This document shows, one piece after another, positions 37,186-47,101 of a stretch of 64,000 nucleotides of DNA. The notes under the pieces were generated by a model. The model was not told the DNA's origin. It searched no databases and worked only from the letters and a program-made list of their open reading frames with translations. The translations under genes and the position numbers were made by a program. Source of the stretch: Agarivorans litoreus (lineage in GTDB: Bacteria > Pseudomonadota > Gammaproteobacteria > Enterobacterales > Celerinatantimonadaceae); NCBI RefSeq assembly GCF_019649015.1, contig NZ_BLPI01000001.1:4149001-4213000 (forward strand), read 5' to 3'. Each line of letters starts with the position of its first letter. The first letter of the stretch is position 1.

Positions 37186-37422
37186 ATGAGTGCAATTGAA
37201 GAACGTGTTAAAAAAATCATCATCGAGCAACTAGGTGTAAGCGAAGACGAAGTTAAAAACGAAGCTTCATTCGTTGACGACTTAGGTGCTGACTCTTTGG
37301 ATACAGTTGAATTGGTTATGGCTTTAGAAGAAGAATTCGATACTGAAATCCCTGATGAAGAAGCTGAGAAAATCACTACTGTTCAAGCTGCAATTGATTA
37401 CGTTCTAAATAATCAAGATTAA
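37186..37422 (+). CDS. acpP: Acyl carrier protein
   Basis: A 78-residue acidic protein that carries growing acyl chains on a phosphopantetheine arm at S37 ([15 protein letters not shown]). Codon use is that of a highly expressed gene. AAGGAAA precedes the ATG. A hairpin directly downstream reduces read-through into fabF. Confidence 0.98.
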   Translation: MSAIEERVKKIIIEQLGVSEDEVKNEASFVDDLGADSLDTVELVMALEEEFDTEIPDEEAEKITTVQAAIDYVLNNQD

Positions 37423-37423
37423 T

Positions 37424-37454
37424 AAAAAAGTGGGCGGCATCAGTCGCCCATTTT
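37424..37454 (+). terminator. Terminator or attenuator after acpP
   Basis: TGGGCG (37431-37436) pairs with CGCCCA (37445-37450), with an A run before and TTTT after. Since fabF follows within 50 bases, it likely sets a high ratio of acpP to fabF message. Confidence 0.72.
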
Positions 37455-37497
37455 GCATCCCCCTAAGATAAGTAAATCCCCCCTTGGAGGCATTTCA

Positions 37498-38742
37498 GTG
37501 ACTAAGCGTAGAGTCGTTGTTACTGGTATTGGTGCACTATCACCAGTAGGTAATACCGCTGAATTAACTTGGCAAGCCCTTAAAGCTGGTCAAAGTGGCA
37601 TTGGCCCTATCGAACACTTTGATACCGAAGCTTTCCCAACCCGTTTTGCCGGTTTGGTTAAAGACTTCAATGTAGAAGAGTTCATGAGTAAAAAAGACGC
37701 GCGCAAAATGGATGCGTTTATTCAATACGGAATTGCAGCTGGCCTAATGGCTTTTGATGATGCTGGTATTGAAGTTACCGAGGAAAATGCTGATAGCATT
37801 GGGGTGTCAATTGGCTCAGGCATTGGCGGTCTTGGCTTAATTGAACAGAATCACGAAAATTATTTAAAGAATGGACCACGTAAAATCAGTCCGTTTTTTG
37901 TGCCATCAACCATTATCAACATGGTCGCTGGCCACCTTTCAATAATGAAAGGTCTAAAGGGCCCTAACATCGCTGTTACTACTGCCTGTACTACTGGTGC
38001 TCATGCTATTGGCCTTGCTGCGCGTATGATTGCCTACGGCGACGCTACTGTAATGTTAGCTGGTGGTGCTGAAAAAGCCTCTACGCATTTAGGTATGGGT
38101 GGTTTTGGCGCAGCAAAAGCACTATCTACTCGTAACGATGACCCGACTAAAGCTAGCCGACCTTGGGATCAAGACCGTGATGGTTTTGTATTAGGCGATG
38201 GTGCCGGTGTTGTTGTACTAGAAGAGTACGAATCCGCTAAGGCGCGTGGTGCCAAAATTTACGCTGAGCTGGTTGGATTTGGTATGAGTGGTGATGCTTA
38301 CCACATGACGTCGCCTCCAGCCGACGGTGATGGTGCCGCTCGTTCTATGGCTGCTGCTATTAAAGATGCAGGTATCGATGCATCAGAAATTGACTACATC
38401 AATGCTCACGGCACTTCAACACCAGCAGGCGACGTTGCCGAGACTCAAGCGGTTAAGTCAGTATTTGGCGAACATGCTAAACAAGTATTGGTTAGCTCAA
38501 CAAAATCTATGACAGGTCACCTTTTAGGCGCGGCTGGCGCCGTTGAAGCGATTGTGTCTATTTTGGCTATTCGCGACCAAATTGCTCCTCCAACCATTAA
38601 CTTGGAAAACCCGAGTGAAGGTTGTGATTTAGATTATGTAGTGGGCAAAGCGCGTGAAACTAAAATTGATTACGCATTGTCGAATTCATTTGGTTTTGGT
38701 GGTACTAACGGATCTCTGGTATTCAAGAAAATTGATGCCTAA
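37498..38742 (+). CDS. fabF: Beta-ketoacyl-ACP synthase II FabF
   Basis: A 414-residue condensing enzyme for chain elongation and temperature adjustment of cis-vaccenate. The active-site cysteine is in [12 protein letters not shown] near 163, with histidines in [11 protein letters not shown] near 304 and [11 protein letters not shown] near 340. The start is GTG 37498 with GGAGG seven bases upstream, matching [19 protein letters not shown]; a TTG 45 bases earlier lies within the acpP terminator and is rejected. Confidence 0.96.
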   Translation: MTKRRVVVTGIGALSPVGNTAELTWQALKAGQSGIGPIEHFDTEAFPTRFAGLVKDFNVEEFMSKKDARKMDAFIQYGIAAGLMAFDDAGIEVTEENADSIGVSIGSGIGGLGLIEQNHENYLKNGPRKISPFFVPSTIINMVAGHLSIMKGLKGPNIAVTTACTTGAHAIGLAARMIAYGDATVMLAGGAEKASTHLGMGGFGAAKALSTRNDDPTKASRPWDQDRDGFVLGDGAGVVVLEEYESAKARGAKIYAELVGFGMSGDAYHMTSPPADGDGAARSMAAAIKDAGIDASEIDYINAHGTSTPAGDVAETQAVKSVFGEHAKQVLVSSTKSMTGHLLGAAGAVEAIVSILAIRDQIAPPTINLENPSEGCDLDYVVGKARETKIDYALSNSFGFGGTNGSLVFKKIDA

Positions 38743-38769
38743 TCTGCGTATTGCGCTATAGCTAATTGA

Positions 38770-38796
38770 AGCCTGATGTTATCATCAGGCTTTTTT
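38770..38796 (+). terminator. Terminator after fabF
   Basis: GCCTGATG and CATCAGGC pair perfectly across TTAT, followed by six T residues. pabC begins 11 bases later, so it acts as an intra-cluster terminator with read-through or pabC has another promoter. Confidence 0.9.
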
Positions 38797-38806
38797 ATAT
38801 CTAGGA

Positions 38807-39607
38807 TTGTTGAGTTTGCTAGACGCTAATTTATCAACGCTTGATCGAGGCTTAAACTACGGCGATGGTTTTTTCACAACCATGCTGGTGCAGTCTGGAA
38901 AGTTGACGCTTTGGGATTACCATCTAAAACGTTTACAACGCGCTCGACAACAGCTTGGCTTTCCTGCTCTTGATTTTGCTACGATTAAAAAAGATGCCGA
39001 TAAGCACGCTTCTAAAGCGAATAATGCCGTAGTAAAAGTCACTATTACTCGCGGAGAAGGTGGCCGAGGTTATGGCTTGCCAGATTGTGTTAAACCAAGC
39101 GTATTTATGTCTATTTCTGAGTTCCCGCAAAGCTATGTAAACTTTAGAGCTAGTGGAATAACACTTGGTATTGCCAAGCAACGTTTGGCAAGTGGTAGTG
39201 CATTTTCATCAATTAAAACCTTAAATCGTTTAGAGCAAGTGCTATTAAAAAGAGAGGCTGACTCAAGCGGGGTTGGCGACTTGGTTTGTTGTGATATTTT
39301 TGATCAGGTGGTTGAGGGTGTTGCATCTAACTTGTTCTGGGTTAAAGATAAAGTGATTTATACAAGTGATCTGGAGGGGGCGGGGGTTGCCGGTGTGCAA
39401 CGCCAGTTTTTGCTAGACAACGTGAAACATTCTCCTTATCAAATCCAATTAGGTAAGTTTAAAATTGAAGATGTATTCGCTGCTGATGAAATATTTGTAA
39501 GTAACTCGGTATTGCAGTTTGCCCCAGTTAATACTTTTAATGAGCGCAATTACGAGCGCTTTCCTGTTTGTCGTTGGTTCCAAAATTTGGTGAAAAATGC
39601 TTCGTAA
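38807..39607 (+). CDS. pabC: Aminodeoxychorismate lyase PabC
   Basis: A PLP-dependent enzyme of about 266 residues that makes 4-aminobenzoate for folate. It starts LLDANLSTLDRGLNYGDGFFTT, typical of branched-chain-aminotransferase-fold lyases, and SSIKTLNRLEQVLLKREA carries the PLP lysine. The start is uncertain: TTG codons at 38807, 38810 and 38816 follow AGGA at 38803-38806, and no ATG fits. Its end overlaps mltG by 11 bases. Confidence 0.9.
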   Translation: MLSLLDANLSTLDRGLNYGDGFFTTMLVQSGKLTLWDYHLKRLQRARQQLGFPALDFATIKKDADKHASKANNAVVKVTITRGEGGRGYGLPDCVKPSVFMSISEFPQSYVNFRASGITLGIAKQRLASGSAFSSIKTLNRLEQVLLKREADSSGVGDLVCCDIFDQVVEGVASNLFWVKDKVIYTSDLEGAGVAGVQRQFLLDNVKHSPYQIQLGKFKIEDVFAADEIFVSNSVLQFAPVNTFNERNYERFPVCRWFQNLVKNAS

Positions 39608-40592
39608 GGTAGTACTTGGTTTTATTGGTTTTTGTTTAATTGCTGGTTTCCTTTCATATAAGTGGTTTGATAATTACTTAGTTGAACAATGGCAATTGCC
39701 GCGTGCAACCGAAGTTCAACAAGTGTCGGTAGGCTCGGGAACTAACATTTATCGTGTAGCCAACAAGGTATTTGCTAACGCAGACCAAGATGCATGGTGG
39801 TTGCGAGTTTGGTTCAAACTTCATCCTCACCACAGTCAAATTAAAAAGGGCTTATATCAGTTAGATGAGCAGCTTAGTTATGCCCAACTAAGCCAAATAT
39901 TAGCGAGCGGAAAAGTCGTTCAGTTTAAAGTTAGCCTAATTGAAGGTGAGACCTTTGCCCAGTTTTGGCAAAAGCTTAACCAAACTGACGGGATTAAACC
40001 TAGCACTAAGAATGAGCAAGAGTTAATTGAGTGGCTTGAAGTTGAGCAAAGTAAGTTAGAAGGACTGTTGCTACCAGAAACTTACTTTTTTGTTCACAAT
40101 ACGCCTGCAGAAAACATCATCAAGCGCGCCAAGCTTGCATTAGACAAAGTAGTTGCCGAGCAATGGGATAAACGTAATCAAGATGTTCCACTAAAAACAC
40201 CTTATGAAGCGCTAATTCTCGCGTCAATTATCGAAAAAGAAACCGGTGCTAAGTTTGAACGGCCTCGGATCGCTTCGGTATTTGTAAATCGCCTTAATAA
40301 GGGGATGCGTCTGCAAACTGACCCTACTGTAATTTACGGTATGGGAGAGCGGTATGATGGAAATATTCGCCGTAAAGATCTACGCGAAGCTACGCCATAC
40401 AATACCTATGTTATTCGAGCTCTTCCGCCAACACCCATCGCTATGGCTAGTGAAGATGCCATTATCGCTGCGCTAAACCCTGAGCAATCTAATTATTATT
40501 ATTTTGTCGCTAAGGGTGGTGGTGAACATTATTTTTCTAAAAACTTAGCTGAGCATAATCGCGCAGTTAGAAAATACATACTTAAGAAATAG
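39597..40592 (+). CDS. mltG: Endolytic murein transglycosylase MltG
   Basis: A 331-residue inner-membrane protein (helix about 4-20) whose periplasmic part cuts nascent peptidoglycan glycan strands. It has a LysM-like part near 40-110 and the YceG catalytic domain with LLPETYFF near 158-165 and the catalytic glutamate in IIEKETGAKFERPRIASVF near 203-209. Translation is coupled to pabC by overlap, and tmk follows after six bases. Confidence 0.93.
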   Translation: MLRKVVLGFIGFCLIAGFLSYKWFDNYLVEQWQLPRATEVQQVSVGSGTNIYRVANKVFANADQDAWWLRVWFKLHPHHSQIKKGLYQLDEQLSYAQLSQILASGKVVQFKVSLIEGETFAQFWQKLNQTDGIKPSTKNEQELIEWLEVEQSKLEGLLLPETYFFVHNTPAENIIKRAKLALDKVVAEQWDKRNQDVPLKTPYEALILASIIEKETGAKFERPRIASVFVNRLNKGMRLQTDPTVIYGMGERYDGNIRRKDLREATPYNTYVIRALPPTPIAMASEDAIIAALNPEQSNYYYFVAKGGGEHYFSKNLAEHNRAVRKYILKK

Positions 40593-40597
40593 TTATT

Positions 40598-41227
40598 ATG
40601 ACGCGTGGAAAATTTGTAGTTATTGAAGGCTTAGAGGGTGCTGGAAAAAGTACCGCAGTTGCCGCGATCCAAACTTTGTTAGAGCAACAAGGTATAGAGT
40701 ACATAAATACTCGTGAGCCCGGCGGTACGCCGATTGCTGAGTCTTTACGAACGATAGTAAAACAAGGTGTTGATGGTGAGCAGGTTTGCGATAGCACTGA
40801 GTTGTTACTCATGTATGCGGCGCGCGCTCAATTGGTGGAAACACGTATTAAACCCGCTTTAAGTGAAGGCAAATGGGTGGTAGGTGACCGCCACGATTTA
40901 AGCTCACAAGCTTATCAAGGTGGTGGCAGAGAGTTAGGTGTAGATAAACTACAAGCGATTAAACAGATTGCTATTGGAAGTTTTGAACCTGATTTAACCT
41001 TATACTTGGATATTGAACCTGGATTAGGGCTAAGCCGAGCACGTGATCGCGGCGAGTTAGACAGAATAGAGCAGCAAGCTTTAAGCTTTTTTGAAAGAAG
41101 TAGAGAGGTTTATCTTGCGCAAGCAGAGGCTAATGAAAATATCGTGAAAATCGATGCAAGCCAAAGCATAGACAAAGTAGCTAGTGATATTCAGGCTGCA
41201 TTAAATAATTACCTAAATACACTGTAA
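40598..41227 (+). CDS. tmk: Thymidylate kinase
   Basis: A 209-residue cytoplasmic kinase converting dTMP to dTDP. The P-loop is GLEGAGKST (11-19), followed by TREPGGTPIAE and DRHDLSSQAYQGGGRELG, both diagnostic for Tmk. It lies between mltG and holB as in E. coli. Confidence 0.96.
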   Translation: MTRGKFVVIEGLEGAGKSTAVAAIQTLLEQQGIEYINTREPGGTPIAESLRTIVKQGVDGEQVCDSTELLLMYAARAQLVETRIKPALSEGKWVVGDRHDLSSQAYQGGGRELGVDKLQAIKQIAIGSFEPDLTLYLDIEPGLGLSRARDRGELDRIEQQALSFFERSREVYLAQAEANENIVKIDASQSIDKVASDIQAALNNYLNTL

Positions 41228-41238
41228 CGGTATTTACT

Positions 41239-42162
41239 ATGAGTTCTCCTTGGTTAAGCAAGGCATGGAAACAATTATCACATCAATTAAGTGAAGATAG
41301 CTTTCCGCAAAGCCTGCTGCTTCGTGGAGAAAAAGGTTTAGGTAAGCTGCAGCTAGCAAAGTTTGTTGCTAAAACTATTTTATGTAGCGAGCAAAAACAT
41401 CAAGCTTGTAATCAGTGCCATAGTTGCCAGCTAGTAGAGTCTGGCGCTCATGGCAGTTTGTTTTTGCTAGAACAAGAAAAGCCTAAAGTAGATGATATTC
41501 GTGCTTTAAGTTTGTGGGCAAACCAGACTAGTAGTTTTGGTTCTTCAAAAGTGGCGATCATAAGCGATATCGGCGCGCTAAATACGGCATCAAACAATGC
41601 TTTGTTAAAAACCTTAGAAGAACCCGTGGCAGATACACACTTTATCTTGGTTAACCATTTGCCGTTTAAAGCAATGCCAACAATAATGAGTCGATGCCAA
41701 GTTTTAAATATCGCCACACCAGAGCAAAGCTGGGTGAAGCAATGGTTGGTAAAACAAAAGCTCAGGGTAGACGAAAACTTTGCTCTAATTTATCGTTTCT
41801 GTAACGGTTCTCCCTTACAAATCAAAGAGTTTTATCGCGAACAGCAGTTTACTCAGCTAGAACAGTTTATCCATCAATATCAATTAATGGTGCAAGCTAA
41901 AGCTAATAAACTGGCTGATTTAGTTCACAAGCAGCCTTTGTACTTACAATGGCTAGGCCATTGCTTAACCTTATCCTTTAGTTTAGCTAAAGGGCTGGCT
42001 AACAAAGATGACTTCCCCCAGTTTGCTGTTGTTAGAATTAAAGACAAAACTATTGAACTGGCCTATCAAGACTGGCTCGATTTGCTCAAACAGATAGAAG
42101 AATATCCGGGCCTAAATGTTGGCCAACAGCTTTACCCGCTGTTTACACGATTTAAGGATTAA
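41239..42162 (+). CDS. holB: DNA polymerase III delta-prime subunit HolB
   Basis: A 307-residue clamp-loader subunit. It has a modified, non-hydrolytic P-loop GEKGLGKLQLAK near 30-41 and the zinc-binding cysteines CSEQKHQACNQCHSC near 54-68. NNALLKTLEEP near 119-129 contains the conserved clamp-loader SRC-neighbouring helix, and MSRCQ gives the arginine finger region. pilZ, often found between holB and tatD, is absent. Confidence 0.93.
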   Translation: MSSPWLSKAWKQLSHQLSEDSFPQSLLLRGEKGLGKLQLAKFVAKTILCSEQKHQACNQCHSCQLVESGAHGSLFLLEQEKPKVDDIRALSLWANQTSSFGSSKVAIISDIGALNTASNNALLKTLEEPVADTHFILVNHLPFKAMPTIMSRCQVLNIATPEQSWVKQWLVKQKLRVDENFALIYRFCNGSPLQIKEFYREQQFTQLEQFIHQYQLMVQAKANKLADLVHKQPLYLQWLGHCLTLSFSLAKGLANKDDFPQFAVVRIKDKTIELAYQDWLDLLKQIEEYPGLNVGQQLYPLFTRFKD

Positions 42163-42167
42163 CGCGC

Positions 42168-42947
42168 GTGTTAGTAGATTCACATTGCCATTTGGACAGA
42201 CTTGATTATCAAGGTAAGCATGTAAACGTAGCGGATGCTTTAGCTAAAGCCAAAGATGCTGGTGTAGATTATTGCCTTGCTGTGGCTATATCACCTGACA
42301 AGTTTCCGAGCATGATGGAGAAAGTGCAACACTTTGATCAAGTGTTCGCCTCTTGTGGTATGCATCCACTTTATGTTCAAGACCAAGAGTTTGACCTTGA
42401 AAATATGGAATCTTACCTGGCTCACCCAAAAGTTGTTGCTGTAGGTGAAACAGGTTTGGATTATTTTTATGCGAAAGAACATAAAGAGTTACAGCAGAGA
42501 GTCTTTATTGAGCAGATAAAGTTAGCTGTTAAACATAACAAACCATTGATTATTCATACCCGAGATGCCCGAGAAGATACTTTGCGCTTACTGTCGGAGC
42601 ATAAGGCGGAGCAATGTAAAGGGGTACTTCATTGCTTTACTGAAAGTTTAGAGATGGCAGAGGCAGCCATCGAAATGGGCTTTTATATATCAGCTTCAGG
42701 GATCATTAGCTTTAACTCGGCTAAAGAGTTGCAGCAAACCTTTAAACAAATTCCCTTAGATAGGATCTTGGTTGAAACAGATAGCCCATACTTAGCGCCG
42801 ATCCCGTTTAGGGGAGAAGAAAACCAACCTGCTTATACTCGGCAGGTAGCTGAGTGTTTAGCAAAAATAAAAGGCATTAGTTTAGAGGAAGTTGCAGAAC
42901 AAACTACCCAAAACTTTTTTGATTTGTTTAGTTTGGCAAAGCCTTGA
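42168..42947 (+). CDS. TatD-family metal-dependent hydrolase (YcfH type)
   Basis: A 259-residue hydrolase of the TatD deoxyribonuclease family. Metal ligands are seen in DSHCHLD (4-10), GETGLDYFYAKE near 91, IIHTRDA near 126, HCFTES near 153 and ETDSPYLAP near 203. The start is GTG 42168, six bases after holB. The in vivo substrate of YcfH proteins is not firmly known; D-aminoacyl-tRNA or DNA have been suggested for relatives. Confidence 0.92.
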   Translation: MLVDSHCHLDRLDYQGKHVNVADALAKAKDAGVDYCLAVAISPDKFPSMMEKVQHFDQVFASCGMHPLYVQDQEFDLENMESYLAHPKVVAVGETGLDYFYAKEHKELQQRVFIEQIKLAVKHNKPLIIHTRDAREDTLRLLSEHKAEQCKGVLHCFTESLEMAEAAIEMGFYISASGIISFNSAKELQQTFKQIPLDRILVETDSPYLAPIPFRGEENQPAYTRQVAECLAKIKGISLEEVAEQTTQNFFDLFSLAKP

Positions 42948-42991
42948 AAAAAACGGCTCCACTCTAGTCCCTGAGCGGAGCGTAGGGGAAT

Positions 42992-43008
42992 GGCTCTGTG
43001 TAAGAGCC
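42992..43008. terminator. Hairpin between tatD-family gene and rsmF
   Basis: GGCTCT and AGAGCC pair across a five-base loop between two convergent genes. Only two T residues follow, so it is a weak terminator. Confidence 0.35.
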
Positions 43009-43057
43009 TTGCGCTAATAGTCTGTTAAGTGTAGACCGAGTTGCGTGCTTTGCAAGC

Positions 43058-44485
43058 TTAGCCAAGCCCCTTGTCTTTCACTAACTCTCTAGGGTAGGAG
43101 TTCTTAATCTTGTTTCTTACCCATTTACCTAAACCAATAACATAACCTTGGTAGCTTAGAGCCACTTCGCCTTTGTTGTTATTCGGATAGACGATATCTT
43201 TGCCTTGATAAAAGTGATGAGCTTGTTCGGGCTCTAGTTCAATACAATTTTTTGCAACTAAATGTCCAAGAGCAGTAATTGCATCGTGGCTTGTTCTAAA
43301 GCCATGTTTAAACTCTTCAGCTAATTTGAGGCCAACACGTTCAAATCGCATTTCATCTTTTACTCGCAAAAAGCTGTTAGGAAGTAACCAGTAATCATTA
43401 GCTTTGGTAAATATGCTGTAGTCGCTAGGGAGCGTCATTCCAAACTGAGATTTAAAATGCTGCGCAATTGATGCTTGCTGCTTTTTAGTCGCAGTTTGAT
43501 AAGCAAACGGCTTTATTCGTTTGTTGATTGCTGGCGTATCGATGGTTGCAGCGGTTTTGCGTAGTGCTGCAACGAAGAAACCCTCGCTATCATAGTATTG
43601 TGGCCAAACGTGTAAATAGCCTTCTTTAGTTATGGCTTTGTGGCTGTGTTCAAAAAGTTGCTCAAGATTAATAGTAGAAAAACTATTGGGGTATTTGGTC
43701 GCAATGCGACTAATCACTTGCTGGTTTTCTTGTTGATTTAAGGTGCAGGTTGAGTAAATTAATACGCCATTAGGCTTTAGGGCTTGTAGCGCGCTTTCTA
43801 GTAACGTGCTTTGTAGCTGAGAAATTTCATCGACATGCTGCTCACTCCAATTATCTAGAGCTTGAGGATCTTTGCGTAAGGTACCTTCACCAGAGCAGGG
43901 AGCGTCTAGCAAAATAGCATCAAACTGCTCGCTCATCCAAGTACCAAAAACCTCGGCACTAAAGTGTGTTACAGCCGCATTAGTTACACCACAACGTAAC
44001 AAATTGGCACTAAGCACTTTAACTCGGCTAGCAGAGAACTCATTGGCAACTATTGCACCTTTACCTTGAAGCATGGCTGCCATTTGTGTTGTTTTAGACC
44101 CTGGAGCAGAAGCGGCGTCTAGTAACAAACAGTCTTCTTCGGCCTGAAAACAGTGAAATAGGGCGCTTACTGGCAGCATAGAACTGGCTTCTTGAATGTA
44201 GAACAAACCTGCTTGATGTTCCGCAGTATTCCCAAGCGATAAGCTCTCATCTTCTCGGATAATCCAAAAGCCAGTCTCGCACCAAGGTATGGGCTCAAGC
44301 TGCCATTGATTGGTTTTGGCTAAGCTAAAAAAAGCCTCAAGGCTTATTTTAAGCGTATTTACTCTGATGCTTTTGCGCATCGGCAGGTGACAAATGGCTT
44401 TGAAGCCAGCTAAACTCAAGTCGCTTGGAAGATCTTTCTCAATGCGCTCTATGAATTTAGCTGGAAAATTTATTGGTTTGGTCAA
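43058..44485 (-). CDS. rsmF: 16S rRNA m5C1407 methyltransferase RsmF
   Basis: A 475-residue SAM-dependent methyltransferase that modifies C1407 of 16S rRNA. It has the SAM site LLLDAASAPGSKTTQMAA near 117-134, the catalytic cysteines in LLDAPCSGEG near 190-199 and YSTCTLNQQEN near 241-251, and the C-terminal RsmF domain ending NSYPRELVKD. It lies 12 bases downstream of letB, the same order as yebT-yebU in E. coli. Confidence 0.95.
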   Translation of the reverse strand: MTKPINFPAKFIERIEKDLPSDLSLAGFKAICHLPMRKSIRVNTLKISLEAFFSLAKTNQWQLEPIPWCETGFWIIREDESLSLGNTAEHQAGLFYIQEASSMLPVSALFHCFQAEEDCLLLDAASAPGSKTTQMAAMLQGKGAIVANEFSASRVKVLSANLLRCGVTNAAVTHFSAEVFGTWMSEQFDAILLDAPCSGEGTLRKDPQALDNWSEQHVDEISQLQSTLLESALQALKPNGVLIYSTCTLNQQENQQVISRIATKYPNSFSTINLEQLFEHSHKAITKEGYLHVWPQYYDSEGFFVAALRKTAATIDTPAINKRIKPFAYQTATKKQQASIAQHFKSQFGMTLPSDYSIFTKANDYWLLPNSFLRVKDEMRFERVGLKLAEEFKHGFRTSHDAITALGHLVAKNCIELEPEQAHHFYQGKDIVYPNNNKGEVALSYQGYVIGLGKWVRNKIKNSYPRELVKDKGLG

Positions 44486-44497
44486 AATGCAGATTTT

Positions 44498-47101
44498 CTA
44501 TGGCTCAATGGAAGGACTCCATTGTAACCATTTTTCATCATAAATGGGCTGTAGTTCGTACTTATCCTGATCCTTGGCCGGTTTAGCTGTCGGTTCCGAT
44601 TCGGGCGTCGCAAATGCAATGCCACCAGTTAATAGCGTTTCCATTGAATCAAGACGAATATTGGCGCCACCTAGACCAAGTTTTACATCAACGCCCGAGG
44701 CATTCCAAAAGATACTATTTTCTCGCACTAAGTGTCGATAAGCTGAATTTATGTTGAGGCGAGCTAAGATTTTTGAGCCATCCATAGCAAGCTTTGCATC
44801 ATCAACAAAACCTACTTGATATTGCTTATAAAGTACTGGGCTACCAACTTTTAACGAGCCAAAGTGACTACTGCTAAGCCAAATATGTAAAGCATTTGTG
44901 TCGGTATTTGGTGCTTGTTTTTGTAAAACAAACTGTTGCGAGGGCTTTCCTTTTCCTGGGAGGGCATTGATAAAGTCGCCTTTTACCAAGGTATCTAGGT
45001 TTTTTACTTCGGATAAACTGATAGAGGCTGTTTCTTGCCAGTATAAAGCGCCACTGCGGGCAAAGTTTCTATAAAAGGGGAAGTCCAACTCAGCATCTGC
45101 TTGCAATTCGGAAAGGCTATCATTGAAATGCAAGTTGGTGACTTTACCAATTTGCTGCCCCTGGTATTTAATCGGCATGTTGTTGTAGAGGCCGTGGCTA
45201 TCGTTAGTTGTTAGGCTAATTGCTAAATGACGCTTAGTAGCATCCTGTTTAGTTTTATGAACAGTTCGGATACTTTCCTTAGCTAGTTCTTCGAAGTGAT
45301 CAAAACTGATACCACCCATAACCAGTGATTTAAGTGATTCACTGTTTACCGACAAACCATCTAAACTGGCTTTAATTTCCAGTCCTGATGCGTGCCAAAA
45401 TCGACTGTTATCGGTTACTAAGTGTCGATAGTTGCCAAAAATTTTGACTTTTAGGTCAATGCTGCCATCTTTTAACAAACTGTAGTGCTCAACTTCTCCT
45501 ACCGGTACTCGCCTAAACAGCACTGGCGCACCTTCTGCTAATGACCCCAAATAATCAGTATTTAAGCGCAGCGATAAAGGTTTCTCTATTTTCGCTTTAG
45601 ACAATTGAGCAGCTTGTTTGTTGTGATGCAGGGCATATTGACTTTGCTTACTGAGAGTATTGCTATGTCCGGGCATCAATATGATTGGGGAATTTATAAA
45701 ACCACTTAGGCCGCTGCTTTCAACACTTATTCCATTGAGGTTCGCTTCCACTGCTAGCGGGCTTTGGTTATAAAATCGACTGCCTTGCGTAAGTAGTTTG
45801 GTATATTGGGGCTGAATAAAAGCTTTTAACTCAAAGCTGCGATCTATTAATTCGATTTCGGTCACTTTACCAATAGTTAGTCCGTTGTAAACGATCGGGC
45901 TGTTAACTGCTATACCTTTAACATTGTTAGTGCTAAGGCTAATGGATGTGCTTCCAACCGGAGGCTTTGGTGATGTAGTAAGGGTAAACTCAGTTTGAAG
46001 TTCTCCCTGCTCTGCAATGACTTCGATTTGTTTTGCACCGACTAGCGCACCAAGATTTTTAACCCCGTTTAATCCTATTTCAGGCTTTATCAGGACTAAT
46101 TGGGTTGTATCGTTAAACAGATCTTCATATTTAGGCTCGACCAAGGCTTTTGCTAAAAAATGGTCTTGGCTTCCGGTATTTTGAATATCATTGATAAAAC
46201 CAATTACCGCGCCGCGATAAACTAGCTTGCTGCGGTTTGCTGCAAGACCATGTTGCTGCTGCATGGTGATTTGAATCGCTTTTCCGCGTTGAGAGTCTTT
46301 AAGGTTTTTATAAAGGGTAAAGTTTTGTCCCTTATCCGCTAGAGCAGATTGGACTGGACTGTCAAAACTGACCCCCCCTGAAATTACACTGGCTAAACTT
46401 TCACTAGAAAATTGCATACCATCAAGAGAAATATCGGCTTCAAAGCCACTTACATTCCAAAATCTAGTATCAATTTTAACTAGTTGAGAAAACTGAGGTT
46501 TAATGTGGATATCAAATTCGACTTGGTGTTGGTCATTTAGTTGGTAGCGTTGAACTTCCCCTACCTTAATTTTTTTAAAGTATACTGGTGAACCAATGTT
46601 CAACGAACCTAAATCGCTTGCTGTGAGACGTATATTTAGTCCATTGCCCCTAATGATGTTAGGTGGTTCATTGAGCGCGACAAAGCTGTCATCGAATTTA
46701 CCTTTACCTGGGTTTAGCTCAATGTAGTTACCTGAAACCAGAGCGTCTAAACCACTAATTTCTGTTATAGATGCTTTGGGAGTAACTAGCCAGAATTGAC
46801 TATCTTCTTTTAATAACTGTTCTGCTTCTCGTTTAACTTCTGCGACTACAATTACACCTTCCAAATTTGGTGCAAGCTCTACGGTTTTTACAACACCAAT
46901 ATCCAATCCTTGGTAAAACAGCTGAGTTTGTCCAGCGGTAATGCCTTTAGCGCTATCAAACACGATGTTAATTTTCACTCCAGCTTCAGACCAAGCTTTA
47001 AACAATAGCCAAGCACCTAGAAGCAAAGCCAAAATGGGTAGCAGCCAGATAGGGGAAATTACCTTCTCTTTTTTAAGTTCCGGTTTACTAGCGTTATTCA
47101 A
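44498..47101 (-). CDS. letB: LetB/YebT-type MCE lipid-transport protein
   Basis: An 867-residue envelope protein with one N-terminal membrane helix (about 16-33) and about seven MCE domains in tandem, near the E. coli LetB length of 877. Repeats of the type GxPVxFRRVPVGEV or GSPVYFKKIKVGEV are seen at regular intervals. LetB hexamers stack into a tunnel that carries phospholipids across the periplasm. Its start overlaps the second letA-like gene by eight bases. Confidence 0.94.
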   Translation of the reverse strand: MNNASKPELKKEKVISPIWLLPILALLLGAWLLFKAWSEAGVKINIVFDSAKGITAGQTQLFYQGLDIGVVKTVELAPNLEGVIVVAEVKREAEQLLKEDSQFWLVTPKASITEISGLDALVSGNYIELNPGKGKFDDSFVALNEPPNIIRGNGLNIRLTASDLGSLNIGSPVYFKKIKVGEVQRYQLNDQHQVEFDIHIKPQFSQLVKIDTRFWNVSGFEADISLDGMQFSSESLASVISGGVSFDSPVQSALADKGQNFTLYKNLKDSQRGKAIQITMQQQHGLAANRSKLVYRGAVIGFINDIQNTGSQDHFLAKALVEPKYEDLFNDTTQLVLIKPEIGLNGVKNLGALVGAKQIEVIAEQGELQTEFTLTTSPKPPVGSTSISLSTNNVKGIAVNSPIVYNGLTIGKVTEIELIDRSFELKAFIQPQYTKLLTQGSRFYNQSPLAVEANLNGISVESSGLSGFINSPIILMPGHSNTLSKQSQYALHHNKQAAQLSKAKIEKPLSLRLNTDYLGSLAEGAPVLFRRVPVGEVEHYSLLKDGSIDLKVKIFGNYRHLVTDNSRFWHASGLEIKASLDGLSVNSESLKSLVMGGISFDHFEELAKESIRTVHKTKQDATKRHLAISLTTNDSHGLYNNMPIKYQGQQIGKVTNLHFNDSLSELQADAELDFPFYRNFARSGALYWQETASISLSEVKNLDTLVKGDFINALPGKGKPSQQFVLQKQAPNTDTNALHIWLSSSHFGSLKVGSPVLYKQYQVGFVDDAKLAMDGSKILARLNINSAYRHLVRENSIFWNASGVDVKLGLGGANIRLDSMETLLTGGIAFATPESEPTAKPAKDQDKYELQPIYDEKWLQWSPSIEP

